From Nanobdellota archaeon (GTDB taxonomy: Archaea > Nanoarchaeota > Nanoarchaeia > Parvarchaeales > Parvarchaeaceae): a DNA stretch of 34,356 nucleotides. The DNA lies in the NCBI GenBank assembly GCA_021852135.1, contig JAJZOB010000013.1, positions 1-34,356 on the forward strand, written 5' to 3'. This document shows positions 1-8,632 of the stretch, one piece after another. Both the position numbers and the translations under genes were made by a program. The notes below the pieces were generated by a model. The model was not told the origin of the DNA. It did no database searches and saw nothing but the letters and a program-made list of their open reading frames with translations. Position 1 is the stretch's first letter; every line of letters starts with the position of its first letter.

Positions 1-2
1 GC

Positions 3-119
3 TTAAAACTTTGGTCTTTAAAGGTTTCTGGTATTGAAATAGGGACTGAAGAGCTTGCGGACAAGGAAGGGAAGAAAAGAAATGTTTCGTTCATATCAAT
101 TGAGATGAAGAGGCAGTGA
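3..119 (+). CDS. C-terminal end of an unidentified protein (cut by window start)
   Basis: An open frame enters from the left edge and ends at TGA 117-119. The 38 visible residues are hydrophilic and charged, ending in an E-M-K-R-Q tail, and I recognise no family in them. The stop codon overlaps the ATG of the following FKBP gene (TGATG), the usual sign of translational coupling in an operon, which supports this being a real gene end and not chance open frame. Nothing can be said about function from this fragment. Confidence 0.6.
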   Translation, partial: LKLWSLKVSGIEIGTEELADKEGKKRNVSFISIEMKRQ

Positions 120-763
120 TGATTAAGGAAAATGATTTTGTAATGATAAATTTTGTAGGGCGGATAGCTTCTACAGGGCAGATATTCGATTTAACTGACA
201 GGAAAATAGCAGAAAAGGAGAACATAAAGGGGGATTATAACTTTTCTCCTGTGCTTGTCATCCCGGGTGCAAATTACGTATTAAAGGTTATCTCTGATTC
301 GGTTATAGGAAAGAATCAAGGAGATAAGTATGAAATAACCGTGCAGCCAAAGGACGGGTTTGGAGAGTTCGATAAGAGGCTTATAAAAACGTATGGAATA
401 TCGGTATTCCGAAGCAATAATATAAATCCCTCAGTGGGAGACATGGTTCTTTTAGACGATAAGATGGCAACAGTATTGGCGATAAACAGCGGTAGAGTGC
501 TTGTAAGTTACAATCATCCCCTAGCTGGAAAAGAGCTAAAGTACGAAATTGAGATAGTTTCAATAATAGAGGATGAGAAGGAGAAGTACTCCGCAATATT
601 CGAGCATTACGTCGGTAAAAAACCAGAAAATATAGAAATAGAGAACGAAACTGTGAAAATGCACACGAAAGAAGACGTGAAAACTTACATAAAAGACAGC
701 ATATCAATGGATATAGAAAAATATCTTAACAAGAAAATCAAAACTGAGATAATAAAAGATTAG
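119..763 (+). CDS. FKBP-type peptidyl-prolyl cis-trans isomerase, archaeal SlyD-like
   Basis: Cytoplasmic prolyl isomerase and probable folding helper. The N-terminus (D-F-V-M-I-N-F-V-G-R, then T-G-Q-I-F-D) is the start of the FKBP fold. A region rich in G-D-K-Y and P-K-D-G-F-G-E, followed by G-D-M-V and an S-Y-N-H-P-L-A-G-K motif, is the arrangement of archaeal long FKBPs and bacterial SlyD, where an insert-in-flap chaperone domain interrupts the FKBP domain. The last 60 or so residues are a charged extension, as in the long archaeal subtype (about 214 residues in all). The start is placed at ATG 119, which overlaps the upstream stop; a GTG at 116 would add one residue. No His-rich metal-binding tail is present, unlike E. 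coli SlyD. The family is clear, the substrate is not. Confidence 0.9.
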   Translation: MIKENDFVMINFVGRIASTGQIFDLTDRKIAEKENIKGDYNFSPVLVIPGANYVLKVISDSVIGKNQGDKYEITVQPKDGFGEFDKRLIKTYGISVFRSNNINPSVGDMVLLDDKMATVLAINSGRVLVSYNHPLAGKELKYEIEIVSIIEDEKEKYSAIFEHYVGKKPENIEIENETVKMHTKEDVKTYIKDSISMDIEKYLNKKIKTEIIKD

Positions 764-770
764 GAGATAT

Positions 771-805
771 TTATATATAATCCAAAATGATTAATCTATT
801 GAGGT
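771..805 (+). promoter_or_regulatory. ftsZ promoter and ribosome binding site
   Basis: A TATA box (TTATATATA, 771-779) lies just after the FKBP stop. GAGGT at 801-805 is a Shine-Dalgarno-like motif six bases before the ftsZ ATG at 812. Transcription would be expected near 800, giving a very short leader. Confidence 0.6.
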
Positions 806-811
806 AAACTT

Positions 812-1939
812 ATGGATGATATACAAATGAATAATTCACTTAGTCAAGGGATAAAAGGGATAAAGTACGATGCTAGTAAAACTAAGGAATTCGATAAGTC
901 TTTAGAAGAATTAATAGCATCAAGAAGGGCAAATATAAAAGTCGTAGGAGTCGGCGGTTCCGGAAACAATACTCTCAACAGAATGTTTGAAGTCGGTATA
1001 AAAGGGGCGGAATTCATAGCGGTCAATACGGATGCGGCAGACCTACTTTGCACTCCTGCTGATAAAAAGATACTTATAGGAAAGGAATTGACCAATGGAC
1101 TGGGTGCTGGTGCAGATCCCGCAGTTGGTGAAGCTGCTGCAAAAGAACAGGAACAGGAACTCAAGGAAGCTCTTCAAGGAGCAGACCTAGTTTTTATATG
1201 CTGCGGTATGGGCGGTGGAACAGGTACTGGCGCAGCGCCGGTTGTTGCATCAGTTTCAAAGAAAATAAACGCGCTTACTATAGCAGTAGTCACTTTACCA
1301 TTTAAAGCAGAGGGAAGAAGAAGAATGAACGCAGCAGTGAATGGCGTTGAAAAACTTAAAAATACGGTAGATACATTGATAACGGTTCCTAATGAAAAGC
1401 TTATGGCTATTGCTCCAGGATTGCCTTTGCCAATAGCATTGAAGATAGCGGATGACGTTCTTACAAATGCCGTTAAAGGGATAACAGAATTGATAACTAA
1501 ACCTGGTTTGATAAATGTCGATTTCGCAGATGTAAAGAGGATAATGTCAAACGGTGGTGTAGCCCTTATAGGGACAGGCGAAAGCGATGCAAAAGACAAG
1601 AAACTTGAAACCGTTGTCGAGAAAGTGCTAAATAATCCGCTTATAGATGTTGATGTTTCGACTGCAAAAGGGATGCTTATAGATGTAAGCGGAGGGCCTT
1701 CACTTACTCTTGAAGAAGCAAACAAATTGGTTGATCTTATAGGTCAGAAACTACCTGATGACATAAACATAATCTGGGGCGCACACATCTTTCCGGATTT
1801 AAAGAATACTGTAAAGGTTTTGGCCATAATAACAGGCGTAACTTCCAAGCAGATAAGCGGCAAATCGATAGCAGAGGACCAGCAGTTAAAGGAGAAGCAG
1901 GAAGTTGAAGACGAGCTGGGCATAACCTTCCTAAGTTGA
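812..1939 (+). CDS. ftsZ: Cell division GTPase FtsZ
   Basis: Tubulin-like GTPase that polymerises into the cytokinetic ring on the inner membrane face. The nucleotide-binding start V-G-V-G-G-S-G-N-N lies at about residues 45-53. The tubulin signature G-G-G-T-G-T-G is at 134-140. The T7 synergy loop N-V-D-F-A-D-V has N235, D237 and D240, so the catalytic Asp that acts on the neighbouring subunit's GTP is intact. At 375 residues it matches archaeal FtsZ, with a roughly 40-residue N-terminal extension before the GTPase core and a short acidic tail. It has its own promoter and is followed two bases later by secE, an order conserved in many archaea. Identification is secure. Confidence 0.97.
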   Translation: MDDIQMNNSLSQGIKGIKYDASKTKEFDKSLEELIASRRANIKVVGVGGSGNNTLNRMFEVGIKGAEFIAVNTDAADLLCTPADKKILIGKELTNGLGAGADPAVGEAAAKEQEQELKEALQGADLVFICCGMGGGTGTGAAPVVASVSKKINALTIAVVTLPFKAEGRRRMNAAVNGVEKLKNTVDTLITVPNEKLMAIAPGLPLPIALKIADDVLTNAVKGITELITKPGLINVDFADVKRIMSNGGVALIGTGESDAKDKKLETVVEKVLNNPLIDVDVSTAKGMLIDVSGGPSLTLEEANKLVDLIGQKLPDDINIIWGAHIFPDLKNTVKVLAIITGVTSKQISGKSIAEDQQLKEKQEVEDELGITFLS

Positions 1940-1941
1940 TT

Positions 1942-2421
1942 ATGGATGAAAACAAGAGTCTTGCAGACGCTAATTTGAATGATTCAAACAAGCAGCAGGA
2001 AACAGTAGAAAGTGATGCAAAGCCTGCGGAAAACGTTCAGAACAATGAAAAGACTGTGCAACCAGTTAATTCTAACAATAATCAAGGCAATGCTCAAAAT
2101 ACGGTGCAGAATAATAATCAGAAAAAGCCCGCAGAAACAGCTGTACAAAGCAATGTAAACAGCAGCCGCAAGGAAGAAAAGCAGCAGGTAAAGAAAAGAA
2201 GGTTCCATTTATATCATGTTAAAAATGCGATAAAGAAGGCTCATCCAATGAATATAAAGGCAAAGCTGGAGCATTACAGGTTTGAATATAGCAGGATACT
2301 CCACCTTGCAAGAAAACCTACAAAACAGGAATTCAAGGAGCTTTCCATAATGGTTATTATAGGCACATTCATAATCGGCGTACTTGGTTTTATAATACAG
2401 ATGATAATCCAGGTTCTCTAA
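1942..2421 (+). CDS. secE: Preprotein translocase subunit SecE/Sec61-gamma with long low-complexity N-terminal extension
   Basis: Small tail-anchored subunit that clamps the SecY channel in the cytoplasmic membrane. The C-terminal part carries the SecE features: a basic amphipathic helix (about residues 103-133, with L-A-R-K-P-T-K-Q-E-F) and one terminal membrane helix (about 134-159). Archaeal SecE is typically 55-75 residues; this one is 159. The first 80 or so residues are a hydrophilic tract very rich in Asn, Gln, Lys, Glu and Ala, then a Lys/Arg cluster. The start is set at ATG 1942, two bases after the ftsZ stop; a TTG at 1936 would overlap ftsZ. Position directly after ftsZ matches the common archaeal ftsZ-secE order, but nusG does not follow. 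Confidence 0.88.
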   Translation: MDENKSLADANLNDSNKQQETVESDAKPAENVQNNEKTVQPVNSNNNQGNAQNTVQNNNQKKPAETAVQSNVNSSRKEEKQQVKKRRFHLYHVKNAIKKAHPMNIKAKLEHYRFEYSRILHLARKPTKQEFKELSIMVIIGTFIIGVLGFIIQMIIQVL

Positions 2422-2480
2422 ACATTATAAGTAAATAATAAAATTATTTCTTTGCTGTCAGTAAATTGAATAAATAAGAA

Positions 2481-2488
2481 ACTATAAA
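2481..2488 (+). promoter_or_regulatory. TATA box for the gene at 2512
   Basis: ACTATAAA centred about 27 bases before ATG 2512, which predicts a leaderless or nearly leaderless transcript and separates this unit from ftsZ-secE. Confidence 0.55.
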
Positions 2489-2511
2489 TGAATTGAAGGC
2501 AACATAATAGT

Positions 2512-3048
2512 ATGTCCACGGTCTTTAAGTCTGTTTCATCTAAGATTTACAGTAAAAATTTGGCAAAGGAGAACGCCAGTGTTTCAGTAGATAAGAATAT
2601 ACTTAACATAGTGGACATATTCAGAGGAGAGACTCCCAGAATGAAGTTCATAAATGACTCGCTAAAAAGGGGGTTGGGCCTATTTGAAGCGGTGTGGATA
2701 TTCAGAAAAGAATTGCTGGAATTGAGCCTGCACAAAAAGGTTATTGCAAGGGTCGGCAGGAGCTCAATAAAACCATTACACAAGCATTCAGGTTTTGTAG
2801 AGATAACGCAGGAAAGCATAGAATTTTACAACAAAAAACTTGATACGCTCATTATGAGAGTCGAAAAGAAATCAATCTCGGAAATAAATGTTGGTTATGA
2901 TAAGCTTTTTAAGAAAGAGTTCTACCCCTATTCTCCGCCTTTGCGTTTTATCTTTAACGGAAAGACAGTATACCTCTTTTTAAGGCTGCCCGGCGAGAAA
3001 AAATTCAAGGGTGATGACAAACTTTTTATAGGATTAATAAGCGATTGA
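2512..3048 (+). CDS. Unidentified 178-residue protein coupled to a P-type ATPase
   Basis: I do not recognise the family. The protein has no signal peptide or clear membrane helix. Residues 1-95 look helical and charged. Residues from about 95 to the end are beta-rich (G-F-V-E-I-T, I-M-R-V-E, R-F-I-F-N-G-K, Y-L-F-L-R-L-P-G) and loosely resemble a small PH/GRAM-like barrel; this is a weak impression only. The TGA stop (3046-3048) is followed one base later by the H+-ATPase ATG at 3050, so the two are almost certainly co-transcribed and co-translated. That context would fit an accessory or regulatory partner of the pump, but no sequence feature proves it. A TATA box 27 bases upstream supports the ATG chosen. 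Confidence 0.8.
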   Translation: MSTVFKSVSSKIYSKNLAKENASVSVDKNILNIVDIFRGETPRMKFINDSLKRGLGLFEAVWIFRKELLELSLHKKVIARVGRSSIKPLHKHSGFVEITQESIEFYNKKLDTLIMRVEKKSISEINVGYDKLFKKEFYPYSPPLRFIFNGKTVYLFLRLPGEKKFKGDDKLFIGLISD

Positions 3049-3049
3049 T

Positions 3050-5464
3050 ATGAAGAAAGACAGCGAAATAAACAAAGAGGAACAATTCAGAAAATTATCT
3101 TCAAGCAAAAGCGGTCTTTCAGAAAAAGAAGCGGATGAAAGACTAAAGAAATACGGTTACAATGAGATTGCAAGCAAAAAAGTGAATCCCATAAAAAAAT
3201 TTCTTTTAAAGTTTTGGGGCCCGATACCATTAATGCTTTATATTGTTATAGGAATCTCATTTATTCTAGGAAAAAGCATAGATGCATATATAGTCATTGG
3301 CCTTCTTTTGTTTAACGGCATAGCCGGTTTTCTGGAGGAGTTCAAGGCAGATAATACCCTCGAGCTTTTAAAGAATAAGTTATCGGTAAACGTCAACGTT
3401 CAAAGAGATAATGAATGGAAAAAGATGCCTGCTAAATTGTTGGTACCTGGTGACATAATAAGGATAAGGCTGGGTGATATAGTCCCTGCAGACTGCCTTA
3501 TAATAGAGGGAGATTATCTTTCAGTTGATCAGTCAATGCTAACTGGCGAATCGCTTCCTGTTGATAGAAAAGAGGGAGACACTATATTTTCATCATCAAC
3601 TGTAAGAGAAGGAGAGGCCACAGCCCTGGTTTTAAAGACGGGAAAGGACACTTCATTCGGTAAAACAGCAGATCTTGTAAGGATAGCTGGCGGCAGGATG
3701 CATTTAGAAAACGACATTTTGAAGCTCCTTAAATACCTTATCTATGTAGATCTAATGCTCATAGCCGCCGTTTTTATAGCTTCTTATATATCACACATAA
3801 ATCTGCTTACAATAGTTCCATTTTCCCTTCTTATACTTTTGGCTTCTGTGCCTGTGGGATTGCCAGCAGCATTTACAGTTGCGATGGCATATGGTACTGA
3901 AAGACTGTCATCAAAAAACATTCTAGTAACGAAGCTTGAAGCAATTGAAGAGGCATCTACTATGAATGTAGTATGCCTTGATAAAACAGGCACAATAACG
4001 GGTAACCAGCTTTCAGTATCTGATCCATTTGGCTATGGGAAATTCTCAGTACAAGATGTTCTTTTTTATGGGTCTATAGCATCTAGAAGAGAGGATAACG
4101 ATGAGATAGACAATGCAATAATCGACGGGCTTAAAAAATACGATACTAAGAACTTAGAATTGAACTACAAACTGGTAAAATTCACACCGTTTAATCCAGC
4201 TACAAAAATGTCACAGGCAGATGTCATACTCAATGGTAAAAAAATGTCCGCTATTAAGGGCTTTCCTGCGATTATAATGAAGAAATGCTCCTTAGATTCT
4301 TTGGAAACAAAAAAAGTCAATGCTAAGATAAAGGAGATGTCATTAAAGGGCTACCGTACCATAGCAGTAGCTGCTAAACTAAGCGACAGAAAGGAATGGT
4401 CCTTTGTTGGTATAATACCATTAAACGATAAGCCAAGGGAAGACAGTAAAAAGCTTATAGAAGAGCTTAAAGCGCTGGGAATAAAGACAAAGATGCTTAC
4501 CGGAGACAACATTGATACTGCAAAGGAAATAGCCAAAGAGGTTGGAATAGGAGAAAAAATACTTGATGTTAAGACTTTGGAGGGATTAGATGAAAAGACT
4601 CTTTCAAAGTTAATTATAGAGCATGACGGTTTTGCAGGAGTATTCCCAAAGGACAAGTATACAATAGTAAAGGCATTGCAGGATGCAGGTTACCACGTAG
4701 GAATGACGGGAGATGGAGTAAATGATGCACCTGCTTTAAAGCAGGCAGAAGTAGGTATAGCTGTTTCAAATGCAACCGACGTTGCAAAAAGCGCGGCAAC
4801 AATAGTTTTAACCTCCCCAGGGATAGAGCCGATAGTGAATGCCGTAAAAGAAAGCAGGTCCATATTTGAGAGGATGATAAGTTATACCTTGAACAAGGTA
4901 ACTAGAATATTCCAGATAGCATTTTTCCTTTCGATAGCATTTATAATACTCAGATTCTTACCGATAAGGGCCATACAGCTTATCTTAATGATATTCATAA
5001 ACGACATAGGGAGTATAGCATTGTCGACTGATAAGGAAAGTTATTCCAAGAAACCAGATGCATGGGACATAAAAGCAATATTCTTTGCTTCCATTCTTTT
5101 TGGTGCAATGGCCATAATTGAAGTGTCTTTGCTTGCTTATTTCGGCCTGTTTTATTTCCATTTAAGTCACACTTCATTTGAAACATTCATGTTCGTTGCG
5201 TTTATATTCTCCATAGAAGCGCTTCTTTTATCTATAAGATCTAGAAGAAGGTTCTTCCACTCTAGGCCAAGCATACCTGTAATAATGCAAATAGTTCTTG
5301 CTATTATCATAACTTTCATAATAGCAAAATTCGGAGTATTAATGTCAAGCATAAGTTCATACTATATATTACTTATAGGAATTGTTGCAGTTGTTTTCCT
5401 TTTAGTAACAGATGTTATCAAGGTATTTGCTTACAAAAAAGACAAGGAGTTCTCCCTTCTTTAA
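3050..5464 (+). CDS. P-type (P3A-like) plasma-membrane H+-ATPase, copy 1
   Basis: Ion pump that hydrolyses ATP through an aspartyl-phosphate; closest by motif to the P3A proton pumps of plants, fungi and acidophilic archaea, so it probably exports protons. Order: cytoplasmic N-terminus, membrane pair M1-M2 (about residues 50-95), actuator domain with T-G-E-S at 165-168, M3-M4 with P-V-G-L-P, phosphorylation motif D-K-T-G-T-I-T with Asp311, nucleotide domain, hinge T-G-D-G-V-N-D (G554-D559), then six C-terminal helices. In M6 the sequence F-I-N-D carries Asp652 at the place of plant Asp684, the proton-carrying residue. No autoinhibitory C-terminal domain follows M10. At 804 residues it matches archaeal homologues. 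A paralogue lies at 10802-13210. Proton specificity is inferred from family motifs. Confidence 0.92.
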   Translation: MKKDSEINKEEQFRKLSSSKSGLSEKEADERLKKYGYNEIASKKVNPIKKFLLKFWGPIPLMLYIVIGISFILGKSIDAYIVIGLLLFNGIAGFLEEFKADNTLELLKNKLSVNVNVQRDNEWKKMPAKLLVPGDIIRIRLGDIVPADCLIIEGDYLSVDQSMLTGESLPVDRKEGDTIFSSSTVREGEATALVLKTGKDTSFGKTADLVRIAGGRMHLENDILKLLKYLIYVDLMLIAAVFIASYISHINLLTIVPFSLLILLASVPVGLPAAFTVAMAYGTERLSSKNILVTKLEAIEEASTMNVVCLDKTGTITGNQLSVSDPFGYGKFSVQDVLFYGSIASRREDNDEIDNAIIDGLKKYDTKNLELNYKLVKFTPFNPATKMSQADVILNGKKMSAIKGFPAIIMKKCSLDSLETKKVNAKIKEMSLKGYRTIAVAAKLSDRKEWSFVGIIPLNDKPREDSKKLIEELKALGIKTKMLTGDNIDTAKEIAKEVGIGEKILDVKTLEGLDEKTLSKLIIEHDGFAGVFPKDKYTIVKALQDAGYHVGMTGDGVNDAPALKQAEVGIAVSNATDVAKSAATIVLTSPGIEPIVNAVKESRSIFERMISYTLNKVTRIFQIAFFLSIAFIILRFLPIRAIQLILMIFINDIGSIALSTDKESYSKKPDAWDIKAIFFASILFGAMAIIEVSLLAYFGLFYFHLSHTSFETFMFVAFIFSIEALLLSIRSRRRFFHSRPSIPVIMQIVLAIIITFIIAKFGVLMSSISSYYILLIGIVAVVFLLVTDVIKVFAYKKDKEFSLL

Positions 5465-5468
5465 TAAC

Positions 5469-6299
5469 ATGAAAACAAATAATTCACTTACATTTATTTT
5501 TTCTTTTTTATTCTCTTATCTTGTTTATTTTTTGCTTCATAATTTTTATCTATACTATTATGCCATCCCAATTGCCGTGCTTTCTTCCTTGCTCCTATTG
5601 GCTTACACTTTACGCAAACATTATTTTTATATTGTGTTTGCAATTCTCTTGATATTTGTATTTTCAGGGGTGTTTCCAATTAAATTTTCACTTGAAATAA
5701 TCTCTGTAAGTATGCTTATTCAATCGCTGTTTATTAAAAAATTAGCAATAAAAACCGTTAATCTAAGCAGTAAACTGGAAATAAGAAGAGATTTGGTTCA
5801 GATTGTTATAGGAGCCATATTTCTTTCAATTCTTGTCTTCTCTTACAAATGGATTCTGCTTGCATTGGTTTTTTTAGGCATATTAGCAGCACATATCATA
5901 TATGTTTACGGCAGGAAAATGAAGAAATTAGTAAACCTGCTTGAAAGGGATGGAGTGATATTCGGTTCCGGGGCAATATCGATGGCTGTTGGTGCTGTTT
6001 TACTGCTTGGATTCATAAACCGCTTTGATTTTCTTTTTTTCAGTCTTTTTTCTTTGTTGATTTCGGATCCGATAGCTACAGTGGCAGGCTTGAAAATACA
6101 GAAAAAGCCGGGCAGGAAATCTATTAGCGGCAGCATGGCCTTTTTTGTCTCTTCTTTGGTTCCGGGCGTTGTATTTTTCGGCTTATTTGGTGTTATCTTT
6201 GCGTTAATTCTTTCTTTAGCAGAGAGATTCAGTCCAATCGATGACAACATCTTTATAGCTGTCATAGCGGTCCTTTTATCGCTTGTTTTTTTCATATAA
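5469..6299 (+). CDS. SEC59-family polyprenol/dolichol (or phytol) kinase-like membrane protein
   Basis: An integral membrane protein of 276 residues with about seven to eight hydrophobic segments. The C-terminal third has family hallmarks of CTP-dependent dolichol/phytol kinases (COG0170): S-D-P-I-A-T-V-A-G near residue 200, the following K-K-P-G-R-K-S-I-S-G-S-M-A-F-F, and near the end A-E-R-F-S-P-I-D-D-N, matching the usual E-x-x-P-x-D-D-N. Such enzymes phosphorylate isoprenoid alcohols; here the likely role is salvage or supply of polyprenyl phosphate for N-glycosylation or lipids, which is inference. The start is set at ATG 5469, five bases after the ATPase stop; the longer frame from 5412 would run inside the ATPase gene. 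It probably belongs to the same operon. Confidence 0.78.
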   Translation: MKTNNSLTFIFSFLFSYLVYFLLHNFYLYYYAIPIAVLSSLLLLAYTLRKHYFYIVFAILLIFVFSGVFPIKFSLEIISVSMLIQSLFIKKLAIKTVNLSSKLEIRRDLVQIVIGAIFLSILVFSYKWILLALVFLGILAAHIIYVYGRKMKKLVNLLERDGVIFGSGAISMAVGAVLLLGFINRFDFLFFSLFSLLISDPIATVAGLKIQKKPGRKSISGSMAFFVSSLVPGVVFFGLFGVIFALILSLAERFSPIDDNIFIAVIAVLLSLVFFI

Positions 6300-6307
6300 T
6301 TTAAATA
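6300..6307 (+). promoter_or_regulatory. TATA box for the membrane protein at 6329
   Basis: TTTAAATA, starting on the last base of the preceding stop codon and centred 25 bases before ATG 6329; fits a leaderless transcript. Confidence 0.55.
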
Positions 6308-6328
6308 TTATAAAAACAATAAAGAGAA

Positions 6329-6964
6329 ATGTCAGGCATATTTTCAAGCGAGCTTTTCATTGAGTTTTCTACGATTCTTATCTTTCTTTTGACTGTGCCT
6401 TTAGCTTCATTAATGACTTACAAGTTTCTAAAAAAGAAGGGGAAAAGCCAGCTTTATTGGTCAATAGGGCTTTGGCTGTTTGCTATAGGCGTTTTACTTG
6501 AAGTTATTTTCTCCTTTAACATATACAATGCTTTTTTGATAAAGACTTATCTAGCAGCGGTTGCATTTTTGGTCAGCTTTTTAGCTCTTGGTTCTACGGC
6601 ATTGCTTAAAAACAAGAAAGTCTTCAACTACTACGGTGTATTCTTCATTTTGTCTGCAGTATTTGTTGCATACTCAATGATAACAGCAAACATAGGCAAT
6701 GTGCTTACAAACTATGTGGTGTTTGGAGTGCTTCCTCTATTAGTGGTAATCTCTTCATCGGTAATGACCTTTCCTGCGGCGGGAATGCTTATCGCCGTAG
6801 CAGTACTATCATATAGAAAGACATCTAACAAGAAGATGCTTTCGATAATTGCAGGGGTTGTGATAGTAAGTATTGCTGGTTCCCTTTACATCGCCCATTT
6901 TCCCGCATTTTTATATTATTCTGAATTTATCGGCATACTTCTTCTTTGGTTGGGCTTCATTTGA
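6329..6964 (+). CDS. Multi-pass membrane protein of unknown function (about 7 TM)
   Basis: A 211-residue protein made almost entirely of hydrophobic stretches separated by short basic loops (for example L-K-K-K-G-K near residue 36 and K-N-K-K near 95), giving roughly seven membrane helices. The first helix begins about residue 10 and the last ends at the C-terminus. I see no catalytic or transporter motif. The seven-helix layout with short loops resembles sensory or small-molecule membrane proteins found in archaea, but no retinal-binding lysine motif is obvious in the last helix. It has its own TATA box, so it may be transcribed apart from the kinase-like gene before it. Confidence 0.75.
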   Translation: MSGIFSSELFIEFSTILIFLLTVPLASLMTYKFLKKKGKSQLYWSIGLWLFAIGVLLEVIFSFNIYNAFLIKTYLAAVAFLVSFLALGSTALLKNKKVFNYYGVFFILSAVFVAYSMITANIGNVLTNYVVFGVLPLLVVISSSVMTFPAAGMLIAVAVLSYRKTSNKKMLSIIAGVVIVSIAGSLYIAHFPAFLYYSEFIGILLLWLGFI

Positions 6965-6996
6965 TTTTCCATTAAAAGTTGTAATCAAGCAGGGAA

Positions 6997-7006
6997 AAAT
7001 ATAAAA
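6997..7006 (+). promoter_or_regulatory. TATA box of pyrG
   Basis: AAATATAAAA centred about 26 bases before ATG 7028, with no Shine-Dalgarno motif between; predicts a leaderless pyrG transcript. Confidence 0.6.
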
Positions 7007-7027
7007 GCTCAAAATAAGTTAAATTAA

Positions 7028-8632
7028 ATGCCAGCAAAGTTCGTAGTAGTACTCGGATCAATAATGAGCGGTTTAGGCAAGGGAGTAGTGTCTTCCTCTA
7101 TAATGAAAATACTAGACATGTATGATTTTAAGGTTCTTCCAATAAAATTCGACGGATATTTGAATTATGACTGCGGTACGATGAATCCTTATCGGCATGG
7201 AGAGGTCTTTGTATTAGATGACAAGGGAGAAGTGGACATGGATTTTGGTACGTATGAAAGGTTTCTTAATCGTAGCCTAACAAGCAGTTCCTCTATAACG
7301 GGAGGAAAACTTTTCGGCAGTATAATAGAAAAGGAAAGGAAGGGGGAATATCTCGGTGAGGATGTTCAGGTAATACCACATCTCACGAATGAGATACAAG
7401 AAAGAGTAAAGGACTTTGCGGAAAAAAACAAGCTTGATTTTGTTGTAATAGAAGTTGGGGGAACTGTTGGAGACATTGAAAATGGTTATTTTATAGAGGC
7501 AATGAGGCAGCTTTCACTCAAGGAAAAAGTAGTATTTGTTGACGTTACATACATACCAAGATTAAAAACAGTTGGCGAGCAGAAGAGCAAGCCAACACAA
7601 TCTGCATTTAGAACATTGATGGGAATGGGTATAATCCCGCAGTTTTTGATATGTAGGACAGACGGGGAGATGAGTGACAGCATTAGAAAAAAGCTTGCAA
7701 TGTTCACAAGTCTTGATGAAAGCAGGGTGATAAACGACCCAGATATGGATTCTCCTTATCAATTACCTCAATATTTAATAGATCAGAATTTTGACAAGAT
7801 ACTTTTACAATCGTTCAATCTGCCGGAGAAAAAGATAAACGCGGGAAAACTTGAAAAATGGAAAAGCAATGTTGATAAAATAGTAAGCAGAGATGGAAAG
7901 GAAGTTACTATAGCAGTTGTCGGAAAATACGTAGAACTTAAGGATTCATATGTAAGCGTTAGGGAAGCATTAATGCATGCTGCTGGCAAGCTATCTGTTA
8001 ATCTTAATGTGAAATGGGTAGAATCGGAGTCGCTTGAAAAATTGGACCCGGACAGTATCTTAAAAGGGATTAACGGTCTTATAGTCCCAGGTGGCTTCGG
8101 AAAGAGGGGCATAGAGGGCATGATAACTGCAATAAAGTATGCCAGAGAAAAAGGCATACCTTATTTAGGCTTATGTTTGGGTATGCAACTTATGGCTGTA
8201 GAATTTGCAAGAGACGTGTGCAATTTAAAAGGCGCAAATTCAACGGAGTTTAATCCAGATACAAAGTACAATATAATAGATATACTGCCTTCGCAGCTTT
8301 CAGTAAAGCAGAAAGGAGGAACAATGCGGTTGGGTGCATGGGATATGGTCATAAAAGACAGAAATTCAATAGCATTTTCTTCTTACCATAAAGCAGTCGT
8401 TTCGGAAAGGCACAGGCACAGGTACGAGCTTAACAATAAATTCAGGAAAATTCTTCAAAAGAATGGCTTGAAGATAACGGCAACAACAAAAGACAATAAA
8501 CTAGTTGAGATAATAGAGTGGCCAAGTGGCTTTGGTATAGCCACTCAAGCACATCCTGAATTAAAATCAAGAATAGAAGCACCTTCTCCGCTATTTTTGT
8601 CATTTCTGGGCGCAGTAAAAAACAATAGTTAA
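7028..8632 (+). CDS. pyrG: CTP synthase
   Basis: Converts UTP to CTP using ATP and glutamine, the last step of de novo pyrimidine nucleotide synthesis, in the cytoplasm. The synthase domain (about residues 1-270) begins with the P-loop-like G-S-I-M-S-G-L-G-K-G and continues with Y-L-N-Y-D-C-G-T-M-N-P and the H-G-E-V-F-V motif. The class I glutamine amidotransferase domain (about 290-534) has the nucleophile elbow G-L-C-L-G-M-Q with Cys383 and the catalytic pair His509/Glu511 in H-P-E. The E-R-H-R-H-R-Y-E signature is also present. Length 534 is normal for the family. All catalytic residues I can check are intact, so the enzyme should be active with glutamine. Confidence 0.97.
   Translation: MPAKFVVVLGSIMSGLGKGVVSSSIMKILDMYDFKVLPIKFDGYLNYDCGTMNPYRHGEVFVLDDKGEVDMDFGTYERFLNRSLTSSSSITGGKLFGSIIEKERKGEYLGEDVQVIPHLTNEIQERVKDFAEKNKLDFVVIEVGGTVGDIENGYFIEAMRQLSLKEKVVFVDVTYIPRLKTVGEQKSKPTQSAFRTLMGMGIIPQFLICRTDGEMSDSIRKKLAMFTSLDESRVINDPDMDSPYQLPQYLIDQNFDKILLQSFNLPEKKINAGKLEKWKSNVDKIVSRDGKEVTIAVVGKYVELKDSYVSVREALMHAAGKLSVNLNVKWVESESLEKLDPDSILKGINGLIVPGGFGKRGIEGMITAIKYAREKGIPYLGLCLGMQLMAVEFARDVCNLKGANSTEFNPDTKYNIIDILPSQLSVKQKGGTMRLGAWDMVIKDRNSIAFSSYHKAVVSERHRHRYELNNKFRKILQKNGLKITATTKDNKLVEIIEWPSGFGIATQAHPELKSRIEAPSPLFLSFLGAVKNNS

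Noticed and set aside
1174..1725. Long minus-strand open frame inside ftsZ (183 codons)
   Set aside because: It is an antisense shadow of a highly conserved gene; composition is Ser/Phe/Thr-rich and no start signal is seen.
5412..5468. N-terminal extension of the dolichol kinase-like protein into the ATPase gene
   Set aside because: The extra 19 residues are read out of frame from the ATPase C-terminus, and ATG 5469 directly after the stop is a normal operon start.
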